The notes under the pieces are model-generated. The model was not told the DNA's origin. It did not search any database and saw only the letters and a list, made by a program, of their open reading frames with translations. A DNA stretch of 11,955 nt, from assembly GCA_003161535.1 (NCBI GenBank), contig PMOM01000041.1:3867-15821 (forward strand), given 5' to 3'. This document shows, in pieces, positions 1 to 7,228 of this stretch. A program made the position numbers and the translations under genes. The stretch's first letter is position 1, and every line of letters begins with the position of its first letter. This DNA comes from Caulobacteraceae bacterium. Its GTDB lineage: Bacteria > Pseudomonadota > Alphaproteobacteria > Caulobacterales > Caulobacteraceae.

Positions 1-354
1 TACGAGAACCTCATTCGCGTGACTGTTTCCACCGAGATGGGCCGCCGCGCCTTCGCTGGCACGGTGGTGGCCGGCGCGCCGCGTATCGTCGAGGTCAAGG
101 GCATGGAACTCGACGCCGCCTTCGCGCCGGCCATGCTCTACGTGAACAATCTGGACAGGCCGGGCTTCATCGGCGCGCTCGGCGCTCTGCTCGGGGAAGC
201 GGGCGTCAATATCGCCACCTTCAATCTTGGCCGCGTGGCCGCCGGCGATGACGCCATCGCCCTGGTCGGCATCGACCAAGCCCCCGGTGAAGCCCTGATC
301 GCCCGCATCCGCGCCCTGCCCCATGTCAAGGAGGCGCGAGCGCTCACGTTCTGA
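1..354 (+). CDS. serA: D-3-phosphoglycerate dehydrogenase, C-terminal part (partial at 5' end)
   Basis: This is the last 117 codons of a gene that starts before the window; the frame is open from base 1 (YENLIRVTVSTEMG) to the TGA at 352-354. The family oxidises 3-phosphoglycerate to 3-phosphohydroxypyruvate with NAD+, the first step of serine synthesis, in the cytosol. What is visible is the end of the intervening domain (GRRAFAGTVV, RIVEVKGMELDAAF) followed by the regulatory ACT domain from about base 133: MLYVNNLDRPGFIGALG, GEAGVNIATFNLGR, and the closing strand with ALVGIDQ. Such ACT domains bind L-serine for feedback inhibition in many long-form SerA proteins. The GTG at 19 lies inside the gene and should not be taken as a start. 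The catalytic and NAD-binding domains lie outside the window, so the call rests on the C-terminal signature alone, which is distinctive. Confidence 0.93.
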   Translation, partial: YENLIRVTVSTEMGRRAFAGTVVAGAPRIVEVKGMELDAAFAPAMLYVNNLDRPGFIGALGALLGEAGVNIATFNLGRVAAGDDAIALVGIDQAPGEALIARIRALPHVKEARALTF

Positions 355-400
355 GGTCGTCCAACTCCCGCCCCGCCCCCCTCCCACGCCAAGGCGTCCC

Positions 401-428
401 AAAAAACGAGGAGCCGATGGGCGCCTCG
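401..428 (-). terminator. Intrinsic terminator-like hairpin facing the minus strand
   Basis: Bases 407-411 (CGAGG) and 413-415 (GCC) pair with 424-428 (CCTCG) and 420-422 (GGC) around a GATG loop, with one A/G mismatch. This is a GC-rich stem of 8 pairs plus a mismatch. Six A residues at 401-406 precede it, so a minus-strand transcript would have the hairpin followed directly by six U residues, the standard intrinsic terminator layout. Read on the plus strand the hairpin lies 53 bp after serA but lacks a T-run. No minus-strand gene lies nearby. It may work on plus-strand transcripts as well, or stop antisense transcription into serA. Confidence 0.5.
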
Positions 429-448
429 GGTCAAGCCAGGTGGCTACT

Positions 449-475
449 TTGAACCGTCGCTGAGGGGTCTATAGT
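449..475 (+). promoter_or_regulatory. Putative promoter of the small lipoprotein gene
   Basis: TTGAACC at 449-455 and TCTATAGT at 468-475 are separated by 12 bp. This resembles the housekeeping promoter described in Caulobacter (TTGACGS, 10-14 bp, GCTANAWC), with TTGA and CTATA matching. Transcription would start near 482, leaving a leader of about 20 nt that holds a clear ribosome binding site (GGGAG, 490-494) before the ATG at 501. The assignment rests on pattern only. Confidence 0.4.
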
Positions 476-500
476 CGGTCGAAAGACAAGGGAGAAGCCA

Positions 501-818
501 ATGAAACGATCCGTAGCGATAGTCCTCGCGGCCTCGGTCTTGTTAGTCCTGGCGGCGTGCGCGGCGGGGTCGCCCGATTCTCACCATGCGGCGGCAGGCG
601 GCGCTCTTTCCCAACTAGTGCTCGGCTTTTGGCATGGCGTCATTGCGCCCATCACCCTGCTCATCGAGGTGATTCGCCGGTTTGCGCCAGGCCTGCTGCC
701 CTGGCCGTGGCATCTCTATGAAGCCAGCGGCACAGGCGTTCCCTACGATGTTGGCTTCTTCTTCGGCATCACAGGCGGACCGACCCTCTTCTGGTCGCGC
801 CGACGGCGAGTGCTCTGA
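501..818 (+). CDS. Small putative lipoprotein of unknown function
   Basis: This 105-residue protein starts at ATG 501 after a good ribosome binding site (GGGAG at 490-494). The N-terminus is a lipoprotein signal: basic MKR, a hydrophobic stretch, and a lipobox L17-A18-A19-C20, so Cys20 would be lipidated after cleavage. After a short Ser/His/Ala-rich linker comes a second hydrophobic segment (about 37-58) holding GFWHGVIAPITLL, then WHLYEASG and PYDVGFFFGI, and an Arg-rich tail (RRRR near the end). I recall small bacterial proteins with the same layout (WHG..AP followed by a Y-D-x-G-F-x-x-G segment) annotated only as hypothetical, so the family appears conserved but uncharacterised. It would sit at the inner or outer membrane facing the periplasm, possibly with a transmembrane helix. 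It appears to be a single-gene unit between serA and the glycosyltransferase gene. Confidence 0.72.
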   Translation: MKRSVAIVLAASVLLVLAACAAGSPDSHHAAAGGALSQLVLGFWHGVIAPITLLIEVIRRFAPGLLPWPWHLYEASGTGVPYDVGFFFGITGGPTLFWSRRRRVL

Positions 819-877
819 GGCCACACCCCGCCTAACGGAGGCAGGACCGAGCCGGCGGCGACGATCAGTGCGCGTCT

Positions 878-903
878 TTGACCGCCGCGGATGAACCTAG
901 CCG
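878..903 (+). promoter_or_regulatory. Weak putative promoter of the CgeB-like glycosyltransferase gene
   Basis: TTGACCG at 878-884 is a good -35 match. It is followed after 11 bp by CCTAGCCG at 896-903, a poor -10 match in which only the CTA core agrees. The position, about 90 bp before the TTG start at 992 in an otherwise gene-free 173-bp gap, is plausible. The assignment is tentative. Confidence 0.27.
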
Positions 904-991
904 TTGTCCATCCTTGTCGCCGCGGCCGGGCGATCTTGCGCCCCCTGCCCGCGCTTTGTAGAGGCCGGGAGGAAGGGGACTTGGGCCGCCG

Positions 992-1933
992 TTGAAGATT
1001 TATGTTCTCGGCAAGACATCCAGCATTACCCATTGGCTGGAAGATACGGTCGACGCCTTCCGCGCCGACGGTCATGAAGTTCGCGTTGGCGTCACCCGCC
1101 GTCCCTGGCTCAACGCGGCGCTCGAAAGCGCGCTGCACGTCCCGATCGCGGCCCGGATCGGCCGCGGGATCAGGCAATTCGCACCCGACTTCATCCTGGG
1201 CATCGGCGCCTATCACATTGCACCGTCAATCGTGGAGGCGATCGCGCGCCAGCCTCGTCGCCCACCGCTGATTGCCTGGGTCGGCGACGCTTTTGCGGGC
1301 AACATCACGGCGGCGGCGAATCTGTTCGATCTGGTCGGCTATACCGACAGCGGACTCTTGGCCCGCCACGAAGATCTGGGTTTCACCGCCCCAGGCTTCT
1401 ATCTGCCGCACGCGGTCAATCAGCGGAGCGCGCCTACCCGCACACCCGCGCAACGCGCGGCGCGCATGGTCCTGGTCGCCAATCCCACCCCCCATCGTCG
1501 CCAAGTGGTGGAGGCGATCACCGCGCCGATCGTCCTTTACGGGCCGGCGTGGTCGACCGGCCCCGGGGCGGCGCACGATATCCATGCCCGGCGGGTCAGA
1601 CCCCGGGAACTCATGGGCATCTACGGGGAAAATTTGGCTTCGCTCAATATTCGTAATGAATACAATGTGCTGAACGGCCTGAACCAGAGAAGCTTTGATC
1701 CCTATCTTGTCACCACACCGGTGGTGACCGACGACCAGCCTGACCTTCACCGCTGTTTCGAACCGGGCCAGGAGGTGTTGGTCTATCGGAGCGCCGACGA
1801 GCTCAATGACATCTACGATCGGCTGCGGCGGGCGCCCAGCGACGCGGCGCGGGTGGGCGAAAATGGCCGGCGGCGCGTTCTGGCCGAACACACCTACGGA
1901 CATCGCCTGGAGGCCATCGCCAAGCGTCTGTGA
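992..1933 (+). CDS. CgeB-like glycosyltransferase (glycosyl transferases group 1 fold)
   Basis: This 313-residue protein starts at TTG 992. No ATG or GTG lies in frame between the upstream stop at 959-961 and this codon, and a strong purine-rich site (GGAAGGGGA, 971-979) stands about 12 bp before it. The N-terminal half has the alternating strand/helix pattern of a GT-B fold (MKIYVLGK; FILGIGAYH; LIAWVGDAF; LVGYTDSGL). The C-terminal part (about 180-313) matches the CgeB-type transferase domain: NVLNGLNQRSFDPY near residues 225-238, TPVVTDDQPDLHRCFEPG, then YRSADELNDIYDRL and a closing GRRRVLAEHTYGHRL. Such proteins are soluble sugar transferases of unknown acceptor, named after a Bacillus spore-coat protein; nothing here suggests sporulation. 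The donor and acceptor cannot be told from sequence. It sits 76 bp before cobT on the same strand and may be co-transcribed with it. Confidence 0.78.
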   Translation: MKIYVLGKTSSITHWLEDTVDAFRADGHEVRVGVTRRPWLNAALESALHVPIAARIGRGIRQFAPDFILGIGAYHIAPSIVEAIARQPRRPPLIAWVGDAFAGNITAAANLFDLVGYTDSGLLARHEDLGFTAPGFYLPHAVNQRSAPTRTPAQRAARMVLVANPTPHRRQVVEAITAPIVLYGPAWSTGPGAAHDIHARRVRPRELMGIYGENLASLNIRNEYNVLNGLNQRSFDPYLVTTPVVTDDQPDLHRCFEPGQEVLVYRSADELNDIYDRLRRAPSDAARVGENGRRRVLAEHTYGHRLEAIAKRL

Positions 1934-2009
1934 TCGCTTGCCATCCAGACGCCATCGCCGCGCCGTTTGCGCTTCTAAGCGCGACACCCGCGCGGTATGA
2001 GCGACTGCC

Positions 2010-3938
2010 ATGTCCCAAAAGGAAAGCCCAGGCGAGGTCTTCAAGCGCGCGCTCGCGGGTGCGGCCCGTTCCTTGGCGGAACAACCCGATCTGGAAGTGG
2101 TCTTCTCCGGCGATGGACCAAGCTTGGTCGGCCACCGGGCGATCCTGCCCCATCCGCCCCGCGAACTTTCTGGGCCGGAAACCACGCGCATCCGCGGTCT
2201 GGCCGATCAGCTGGCTCTGCGCGTAGCCCATCACGACGATGGGGTGCACGTCAAAGCCAAACCGAGGTCCCCCGAGGGGACGTTGGTTTACGACGCCCTT
2301 GAGCAGGCGCGCATCGAGGCGATCGGCGCCAATGCTCTGGTCGGCGTGCGCGAAAACCTCGCCGCGGTGTGGGAGCATGCAGTCCAGCGCAAGGGCTTGA
2401 ACCAGGTGGTCGACGCGGCGTCCGCCCCCATCGCCGACGTGGTCGCCTTGATGGTGCGCGAACGTCTCACCGGATCGGCCCCGCCGGCCGGGGCCAAGGC
2501 CCTGGTCGATTCCCTGCGAGCTGAGATCGAAGCCAAGGCGGGGCCGGACCTGGACCGCCTGACCGGCGCCATCGAAGACCAGAAGACCTTCGCCCGCATC
2601 GCCCGGGCCGTGGTTCGCGATCTCTCCATGGGCGACGATCTGGCCGACGCGCCCGAGCAGGATGGGCAGGACGACGAAAGCGAAGACGGCGAGGCGGAGG
2701 CGTCGAGCGACGGCGATGGGGACGAGCAGTCACAGCAAAGCGATTCGGCCGATGGAGAGAAGGCTCGCCGTGAGGCCGAAAGCGCCGAGAGCGAACTCAG
2801 CGAGGGCGATGACGACGAGACGGCGCAGTCCGACGACGAGTTGGACCTGACCGACGGCGACAGGCCGGCCCGGCCGAACATCAACGATCCGGGCCGCCCA
2901 GAGCCCGCCTATAAGATCTTCACCTGTGAGCATGACGAGATCGTCTCGGCCGAGGAACTGTGCGAGCCGGACGAACTCACCCGCCTGCGCGCCTATCTGG
3001 ACCAACAGCTTGCCAGTCTCTCAAACGTCGTCTCCCGTCTCGCCAATCGCTTGCAACGCAAGCTGCTGGCGCAACAAAACCGCGCCTGGAGCTTCGACCT
3101 CGAGGAAGGAATGCTGGACGTGGCGCGCCTCACCCGAGTGATCGTTGATCCCACCGCGCCCCTATCGTTTAAGCAGGAGGAAGAGACCGAATTTCGCGAT
3201 ACCGTCGTGGGCCTCCTGATCGATAACTCCGGCTCCATGCGCGGCAGACCGATCATGGTCGCGGCGGTATGCGCCGACATCCTCGCCAGAACCCTGGAGC
3301 GCTGCGCGGTGAAGGTGGAGATCCTGGGTTTCACCACCCGCGCCTGGAAAGGCGGCGCCGCGCGCGATGAGTGGCTAAAAGCGGGCAAGCCCGCCTCGCC
3401 TGGCCGCCTCAACGACCTTCGCCACATCATCTACAAGTCCGCCGATGCCCCCTGGCGGCGGGCGCGTAAGAACCTGGGTCTGATGATGCGCGAGGGCTTG
3501 CTGAAGGAGAACATCGACGGTGAAGCGCTGATGTGGGCTCACCAACGCCTCATCGGGCGGAGCGAGCAGCGCCGCATACTGATGGTGATTTCCGATGGGG
3601 CGCCGGTGGACGACTCCACCTTGTCGGTCAACTCGGGCCACTATCTGGAGCGGCATCTGCGCCGGGTCATCGCCGAGATCGAAGGTAAGTCTCCCGTCGA
3701 ACTGATCGCCATCGGCATCGGCCACGACGTGACCCGTTACTATCGCCGCGCGGTGACCATCGTCGATGTCGAGCAGTTGGGCGGCGCCATCACCGAACAG
3801 CTCGCCGCCCTCTTCGAGGAGGAACCCCGCGCCGCCACCCGCGCCAGCGCCGCCTTGCTGGCCCCGCTTCCCAGCGTACAGGCCCGACCAGAGATCAAGG
3901 CGAAGGCGCCGCGCCCAGTCCGCGAAACCGTGCCATGA
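2010..3938 (+). CDS. cobT: Aerobic cobaltochelatase subunit CobT
   Basis: CobT joins CobS (an AAA+ ATPase) and CobN to insert Co2+ into hydrogenobyrinic acid a,c-diamide in the aerobic cobalamin pathway, using ATP, in the cytosol. The 642 residues match the family in length and order. The N-terminal domain (1 to about 205) has [19 protein letters not shown] and [15 protein letters not shown] very acidic Asp/Glu/Ser linker follows (about 208-287). A second conserved region begins with [12 protein letters not shown], and a C-terminal von Willebrand A domain (about 395-600) carries the metal-ion site D405-x-S407-x-S409 (IDNSGSM) and a later VISDGAP with D529. The ATG at 2010 agrees with the family N-terminus, although there is no good Shine-Dalgarno site before it; an ATG at 1997 is in another frame. 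The stop overlaps the start of lldD. cobS, commonly directly upstream, is absent; a glycosyltransferase gene occupies that place. Confidence 0.95.
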   Translation: MSQKESPGEVFKRALAGAARSLAEQPDLEVVFSGDGPSLVGHRAILPHPPRELSGPETTRIRGLADQLALRVAHHDDGVHVKAKPRSPEGTLVYDALEQARIEAIGANALVGVRENLAAVWEHAVQRKGLNQVVDAASAPIADVVALMVRERLTGSAPPAGAKALVDSLRAEIEAKAGPDLDRLTGAIEDQKTFARIARAVVRDLSMGDDLADAPEQDGQDDESEDGEAEASSDGDGDEQSQQSDSADGEKARREAESAESELSEGDDDETAQSDDELDLTDGDRPARPNINDPGRPEPAYKIFTCEHDEIVSAEELCEPDELTRLRAYLDQQLASLSNVVSRLANRLQRKLLAQQNRAWSFDLEEGMLDVARLTRVIVDPTAPLSFKQEEETEFRDTVVGLLIDNSGSMRGRPIMVAAVCADILARTLERCAVKVEILGFTTRAWKGGAARDEWLKAGKPASPGRLNDLRHIIYKSADAPWRRARKNLGLMMREGLLKENIDGEALMWAHQRLIGRSEQRRILMVISDGAPVDDSTLSVNSGHYLERHLRRVIAEIEGKSPVELIAIGIGHDVTRYYRRAVTIVDVEQLGGAITEQLAALFEEEPRAATRASAALLAPLPSVQARPEIKAKAPRPVRETVP

Positions 3939-5071
3939 GGGCCGCCTCCGTGGCGGACTACCGGGAGGCCGCGCGCCGGCGACTGCCAAAGGTGCTCTTC
4001 GACTATATCGACGGAGGCTCGTACGGCGAGGCCACCCTGGCCGCCAATGTCGCCGATCTCGCGGCCCTGAAACTGCGCCAGCGGGTGTTGCGCGACGTCT
4101 CGAAGCTTTCCATGTCCACCGAAATCTTTGGCCAGAGTCTCTCTATGCCGGTGGTGCTCTCTCCCGTCGGTCTGGCTGGGATGTACGCGCGGCGCGGTGA
4201 GGTCCAGGCGGCCCGGGCCGCCAAGGCGGCGGGCGTTGCCTTCAGTCTGTCCACCGTCGGGGTCTGCACCATCGCGGAGGTGGCCAAGGCCGCCGCGCCG
4301 CCGTGGTTTCAACTCTATATGATCCGCGATCGCGGCTTCATGGCCGAACTGCTGGCGACCGCAGCCGCGGCCGCCTGTCCGGTGTTGTTGTTCACCGTCG
4401 ATCTGCCGATTCCCGGAGCCCGCTATCGCGATACCCGTAACGGCATGTTGGCGGCCACGGCGGAGGCCAGAATTGGCCAGGCGCTCGATGGTCTCGCCCA
4501 CCCGGCGTGGCTGTGGGACGTCCAGCAGCGCGGCCGTCCCCACACCCTAGGTAACGTGGCCGGCGCCGCCGCGGAGTTGAACAACCTTGGCCAATTCTGG
4601 GGCTGGATCGGGCGCAACTTCGACCCCAGCGTGACCTGGAAGGATATCGATTGGGTGCGCGAACGCTGGGCCGGTCCGATCGTGCTCAAGGGCGTGCTGG
4701 ACGCCCAGGACGCGTGTGATGCGCGCCGCTGCGGCGTGGAGGGCATCGTGGTGTCGAACCACGGCGGCCGTCAGCTCGACGGCGTGGCCTCGGGAATCGC
4801 CGCCCTGCCCGCGGTCGTTGATGCGGTCGGCGGTGATCTGACCGTACTGATGGACGGCGGCGTGCGTTCGGGGCTGGACGTGCTCAAGGCCCTGGCAGTG
4901 GGCGCCAAGGCCTGCCTGATCGGCCGCGCCTGGGCCTGGGCGCTTGGCGCGCGGGGCGAAGCCGGCGTCGCCCATATGCTGGCCATCCTTCGTCAGGAAC
5001 TGCGCATGGCCATGTCCCTCACCGGCTGTACGGATGTGCTAGACGCGGGACGGGACTTGCTGGCGCCCTGA
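3935..5071 (+). CDS. lldD: FMN-dependent L-lactate dehydrogenase
   Basis: The enzyme oxidises L-lactate to pyruvate and passes electrons to the respiratory chain; it is a peripheral inner-membrane flavoprotein allowing growth on lactate. The 378 residues align by eye along nearly the full E. coli LldD sequence (396 residues, slightly longer at the C-terminus). Conserved features are Y24 in [46 protein letters not shown], the FMN-contacting K252 (VLKG), the catalytic base H276 and R279 in [10 protein letters not shown], and the phosphate-binding DGGVRSGLD and GRAWAWAL. Close relatives such as glycolate or mandelate oxidases share the fold, but the near-continuous LldD likeness favours lactate. 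Its ATG overlaps the cobT stop by four bases (ATGA), so translation is likely coupled. No lldP permease or LldR regulator is next to it, which is unusual for lactate-use loci. Confidence 0.93.
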   Translation: MRAASVADYREAARRRLPKVLFDYIDGGSYGEATLAANVADLAALKLRQRVLRDVSKLSMSTEIFGQSLSMPVVLSPVGLAGMYARRGEVQAARAAKAAGVAFSLSTVGVCTIAEVAKAAAPPWFQLYMIRDRGFMAELLATAAAAACPVLLFTVDLPIPGARYRDTRNGMLAATAEARIGQALDGLAHPAWLWDVQQRGRPHTLGNVAGAAAELNNLGQFWGWIGRNFDPSVTWKDIDWVRERWAGPIVLKGVLDAQDACDARRCGVEGIVVSNHGGRQLDGVASGIAALPAVVDAVGGDLTVLMDGGVRSGLDVLKALAVGAKACLIGRAWAWALGARGEAGVAHMLAILRQELRMAMSLTGCTDVLDAGRDLLAP

Positions 5072-5087
5072 CCGGCGCCGCACCGCC

Positions 5088-6389
5088 ATGAAGATCCCTG
5101 GTCCCTCCGGCCGCCCCCCAAATTTCATCGTGATCCTTGCCGATGACCTCGGCTACGGGGATCTGGGCTGCGATGGCGGCCGGATCATCAAGACCCCCCG
5201 CCTCGACGAAATGGCCGCCCAAGGGGTGCGACTGACGGACTTCTACGCTTCGGCCAATGTCTGCACGCCCTCGCGGGCCGGCTTGCTCACCGGCGGCTAC
5301 GCAATTCGCCATGGCCTGGCCCATGAGGTCATCCAGCCCAGCGACGCGATCGGCCTTCCGCCCGGCGTCTTTACTCTGCCTGGCGCATTGAAGCCCGACT
5401 ATGCCACCGCTCTGATCGGCAAGTGGCACCTGGGGCACGTCGCCCCCCATTGGCCTCCCACCGCCTACGGTTTCGATGCCTACTTCGGCCTGCCCTACAG
5501 CCACGATATGCGGCCCCTGGCGCTCTACGAGTGCGACGCGCCCGCCGGACAGATCAGCGAGAGCGCGGTTGATTTCCCGAGGCTCACTCAGAGCTTCTTC
5601 GCGAGAGCCTTGGCATTCGTTGAACGCCATCGTGAGGGCCCTTTCTTCATTCTCCTGGCGCTCACCGCGCCGCATGTGCCTTTGCAGCCAAACCCCGATG
5701 CCCAGACCGGCTCGGCCGCCGGCGCTTACGGAGAGGTGGTGGAAGAGATTGACGCCAATGTCGGCGCCCTCTTGAGCCATCTGGCGAGGTTGGGCATCGA
5801 TGAGGAGACCCTGGTCGTCTTCACGTCCGACAACGGACCTTGGTTCGAGGGTTCCTCCGGTCCGTTCCGCGACCGCAAGGGCGGGTCTGGCTGGGACGGC
5901 GGCTTTCGTGTCCCGTTCATCGCGCGGCGCCCGGGTAGACTGCCCGCCGGAGCCGTGAGCTCGGCGCTGGCCAGCAACCTTGATCTGCTGCCGACCTTCC
6001 TGGCCATGGCCGGCCGCGCGCCGCCCGATGATCTTGACCTGGACGGAAGGGACCTGACGGGCGTGCTGATCGATGGCAAGCCCTCGCCGCATGAGGAGAT
6101 CCTGCTTTTCGACAACGCCAAGGTGGCGGCCGTACGCACGGCGCGCTGGAAGTATGTGGCGCGTTCCTATTATCGCCGGTACGACATCGACCTGGAGCGC
6201 TTCGGCTACCCGCTTCTCTTCGATATTGAGCAGGACCCAGCCGAATCCTACAGCGTCCGGCGCCTGCATCCGGAGGTGGCGGCCGAGATGAAGGCGCGAC
6301 TTGACTGCGCCAAGGCCAAATATGAGCCGATGGCGGACGCCTTTCCCGCCTACATCCCGCCGCCCGGCGCCGTGGACCACCCCGACTGA
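5088..6389 (+). CDS. Type I sulfatase (arylsulfatase family)
   Basis: This 433-residue enzyme is predicted to hydrolyse sulfate esters. The signature CTPSRAGLLTG holds C59, the cysteine converted to formylglycine in the C-x-P-S-R class. The metal site is visible as D19 and D20 (LADDLGYGD) and D248-N249 (TSDNGPW). Other active-site residues are K112 and H114 (GKWHLGH), H196 (APHVPLQP) and K264 (FRDRKGGSGWDGG). The C-terminal part has the usual small domain (ARWKYV, PLLFDIEQDPAESY). The likeness is to the arylsulfatase A / GalNAc-6-sulfatase group, but the substrate cannot be told. No signal peptide is seen: the N-terminus (MKIPGPSGRPPNFIVILADD) runs straight into the first strand, so the protein may be cytosolic. 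The start lies 16 bp after lldD with no strong ribosome binding site. No sulfatase-maturing enzyme gene lies in the window. Confidence 0.92.
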   Translation: MKIPGPSGRPPNFIVILADDLGYGDLGCDGGRIIKTPRLDEMAAQGVRLTDFYASANVCTPSRAGLLTGGYAIRHGLAHEVIQPSDAIGLPPGVFTLPGALKPDYATALIGKWHLGHVAPHWPPTAYGFDAYFGLPYSHDMRPLALYECDAPAGQISESAVDFPRLTQSFFARALAFVERHREGPFFILLALTAPHVPLQPNPDAQTGSAAGAYGEVVEEIDANVGALLSHLARLGIDEETLVVFTSDNGPWFEGSSGPFRDRKGGSGWDGGFRVPFIARRPGRLPAGAVSSALASNLDLLPTFLAMAGRAPPDDLDLDGRDLTGVLIDGKPSPHEEILLFDNAKVAAVRTARWKYVARSYYRRYDIDLERFGYPLLFDIEQDPAESYSVRRLHPEVAAEMKARLDCAKAKYEPMADAFPAYIPPPGAVDHPD

Positions 6390-6436
6390 GGCGGTCAGCT
6401 CGGCGCAAATTGGAGGTGCGCGACGCGTGCGCGAAT

Positions 6437-6466
6437 TGGCGGGTGTTAGGCTCGGTTATCCCGCCA
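6437..6466. terminator. Possible hairpin between convergent sulfatase and rpmB genes
   Basis: TGGCGGG at 6437-6443 pairs with CCCGCCA at 6460-6466 around a 16-nt loop, in the 100-bp gap between the two converging stop codons. No T-run follows on either strand, so if it ends transcription it is not a classic intrinsic terminator. Confidence 0.22.
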
Positions 6467-6489
6467 TTGAAGGGAAGGCCGCGGTTGGC

Positions 6490-6786
6490 TCAGACGGCGG
6501 GCTGGGACGCCAGCTTGGCCTTCACCTGTTTCTTGATCTTGAGCGCGCGGAGCGACAGCACATCATCGCTAGCCTTCATCAGGAAGGTGTCCAATCCGCC
6601 GCGGAAGTCGACAGTACGCAAAGCGGCGTTGGACACGCGCAGCTTGAACGTCTGGCCCAGACTCTCTGATTGCAGCCTGGCTGGACTTAGGGCCGGCAGG
6701 AAGCGGCGCTTGGTCTTGATGTTGGAGTGGCTCACATTGTGCCCAGTCATCGGACCAACCCCGGTGAGTTCGCAGCGGCGTGACAT
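6490..6786 (-). CDS. rpmB: 50S ribosomal protein L28
   Basis: The 98-residue basic protein is a clear L28 of the large ribosomal subunit. It begins MSRRCELTG, has the family core [17 protein letters not shown], then [18 protein letters not shown] and a Lys-rich C-terminal helix ([12 protein letters not shown]). The start is set at the ATG 6786-6784 because the family begins M-S/A-R-x-C; the frame stays open six codons further to 6804 but that extension (MRKSRA) is not typical. Only one cysteine of the zinc-ribbon type is left (C5), as in zinc-independent L28 forms. A good promoter lies 60-90 bp upstream. It is a single-gene unit converging on the sulfatase gene. Nearness of rpmB to cobT is a familiar arrangement in alphaproteobacteria. 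Confidence 0.96.
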   Translation of the reverse strand: MSRRCELTGVGPMTGHNVSHSNIKTKRRFLPALSPARLQSESLGQTFKLRVSNAALRTVDFRGGLDTFLMKASDDVLSLRALKIKKQVKAKLASQPAV

Positions 6787-6848
6787 GGCGCGAGACTTTC
6801 GCAATCGAATGAGAATTGTTGGCGGGAAGTCCCCGCGCGGGAGCCGGC

Positions 6849-6878
6849 GATATAGGCGAAGCGGCGTTTTCCAGTCAA
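6849..6878 (-). promoter_or_regulatory. Promoter of rpmB
   Basis: On the minus strand TTGACT (6878-6873) is followed by CTATAT (6855-6850) with a 17-bp spacer; the wider -10 reads CCTATATC, seven of eight matches to the Caulobacter-type GCTANAWC. Transcription would start near 6842, giving a leader of about 55 nt before the ATG at 6786. This is the best promoter match in the window and fits the high expression expected of a ribosomal protein gene. Confidence 0.62.
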
Positions 6879-6916
6879 GGCATGGGCTCTCGAACTAAAG
6901 AACGGCTTCTGACGCC

Positions 6917-6944
6917 TTGTGCCCAATGTCTTCGCAGATACAAT
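6917..6944 (+). promoter_or_regulatory. Putative plus-strand promoter reading toward fdxA
   Basis: TTGTGC at 6917-6922 and TACAAT at 6939-6944 are 16 bp apart. The -10 matches the sigma-70 consensus at five of six bases; the -35 matches only TTG plus little else. It would be divergent to the rpmB promoter and give a leader of about 280 nt before fdxA, covering most of the hairpins in this region. A second TTGACT at 7068-7073 has no acceptable -10 at normal spacing. Confidence 0.33.
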
Positions 6945-7072
6945 AGGTTGTAGGGAACGAAAGCCGAATCGAAATTGGTCACTGATTCGGTCATGATTCG
7001 TTGCGCTCCTGTTCACGCGATCAGACACTGGGTGTTAACGAAACTGATCATCACACCAGCGTGGGCATTGAC

Positions 7073-7101
7073 TCGCGTTCCTGGGCTATCCAGGGGAGCG
7101 A
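7073..7101 (+). repeat. Imperfect inverted repeat (hairpin) upstream of fdxA
   Basis: TCGC at 7073-7076 pairs with GCGA at 7098-7101, then after a G/A mismatch TTCCTGG (7078-7084) pairs with CCAGGGG (7090-7096), two of these as G-T pairs, around the loop GCTAT. The result is an 11-pair stem with a 5-nt loop. No T-run follows, so it is not a standard terminator; an RNA leader element or a protein-binding palindrome are alternatives. Confidence 0.45.
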
Positions 7102-7228
7102 CTGATGGTAGCGGAGACATTGGGCGCATCCTGCCGGGCCTTTGGCTCGCCATTGACAACGGCCCCCCCGGACTGACAAACACCCCCGCCCGTTCGCCGG
7201 CGCCGCCTTCATCCGCAAGAGCCCTGTC

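Larger units (their letters stand above)
6787..7228. other. Gene-free region between rpmB and fdxA, rich in inverted repeats
   Basis: This 442-bp stretch holds the rpmB promoter and leader on its left side. The rest has no ORF resembling a known protein and looks less GC-rich near 6900-7050 than its neighbours. Inverted repeats follow one another on the right of the promoter: 6939-6952 (TACAA/TTGTA, 4-nt loop), 6964-6990 (CCGAATC/GATTCGG, 13-nt loop), 7019-7049 (GATCAG/CTGATC enclosing ACAC/GTGT at 7025-7035) and 7073-7101 (the longest). A small open frame, 6975-7232, overlaps the fdxA start but is not convincing as a gene. Bases 7102-7228 show nothing beyond a C-rich stretch. The region may be the fdxA leader, a small RNA, or regulatory DNA. 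Confidence 0.5.

Noticed and set aside
1934..2009. Possible cobalamin riboswitch before cobT
   Set aside because: The gap is only 76 bp, too short for a cobalamin riboswitch, and no B12-box-like sequence is seen.
1226..2191. Long minus-strand open frame of 321 codons opposite the glycosyltransferase and cobT start
   Set aside because: It is a shadow frame in GC-rich DNA. The plus-strand frames beneath it encode recognisable proteins, and its translation shows no known domain.
2632..2870. Highly acidic low-complexity stretch inside cobT as a possible insertion
   Set aside because: An acidic Asp/Glu-rich linker at this position is normal for CobT proteins.
5019..6380. 453-codon minus-strand open frame opposite the sulfatase gene
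   Set aside because: The plus strand holds an intact sulfatase with all active-site motifs; the antisense product is compositionally odd and matches nothing.
7068..7092. TTGACT followed by GCTATCCA as an fdxA promoter
   Set aside because: The spacing to TATCCA is 13 bp, the -10 matches poorly after GCTA, and the site lies inside the 7073-7101 hairpin. It cannot be excluded but is weaker than the site at 6917-6944.
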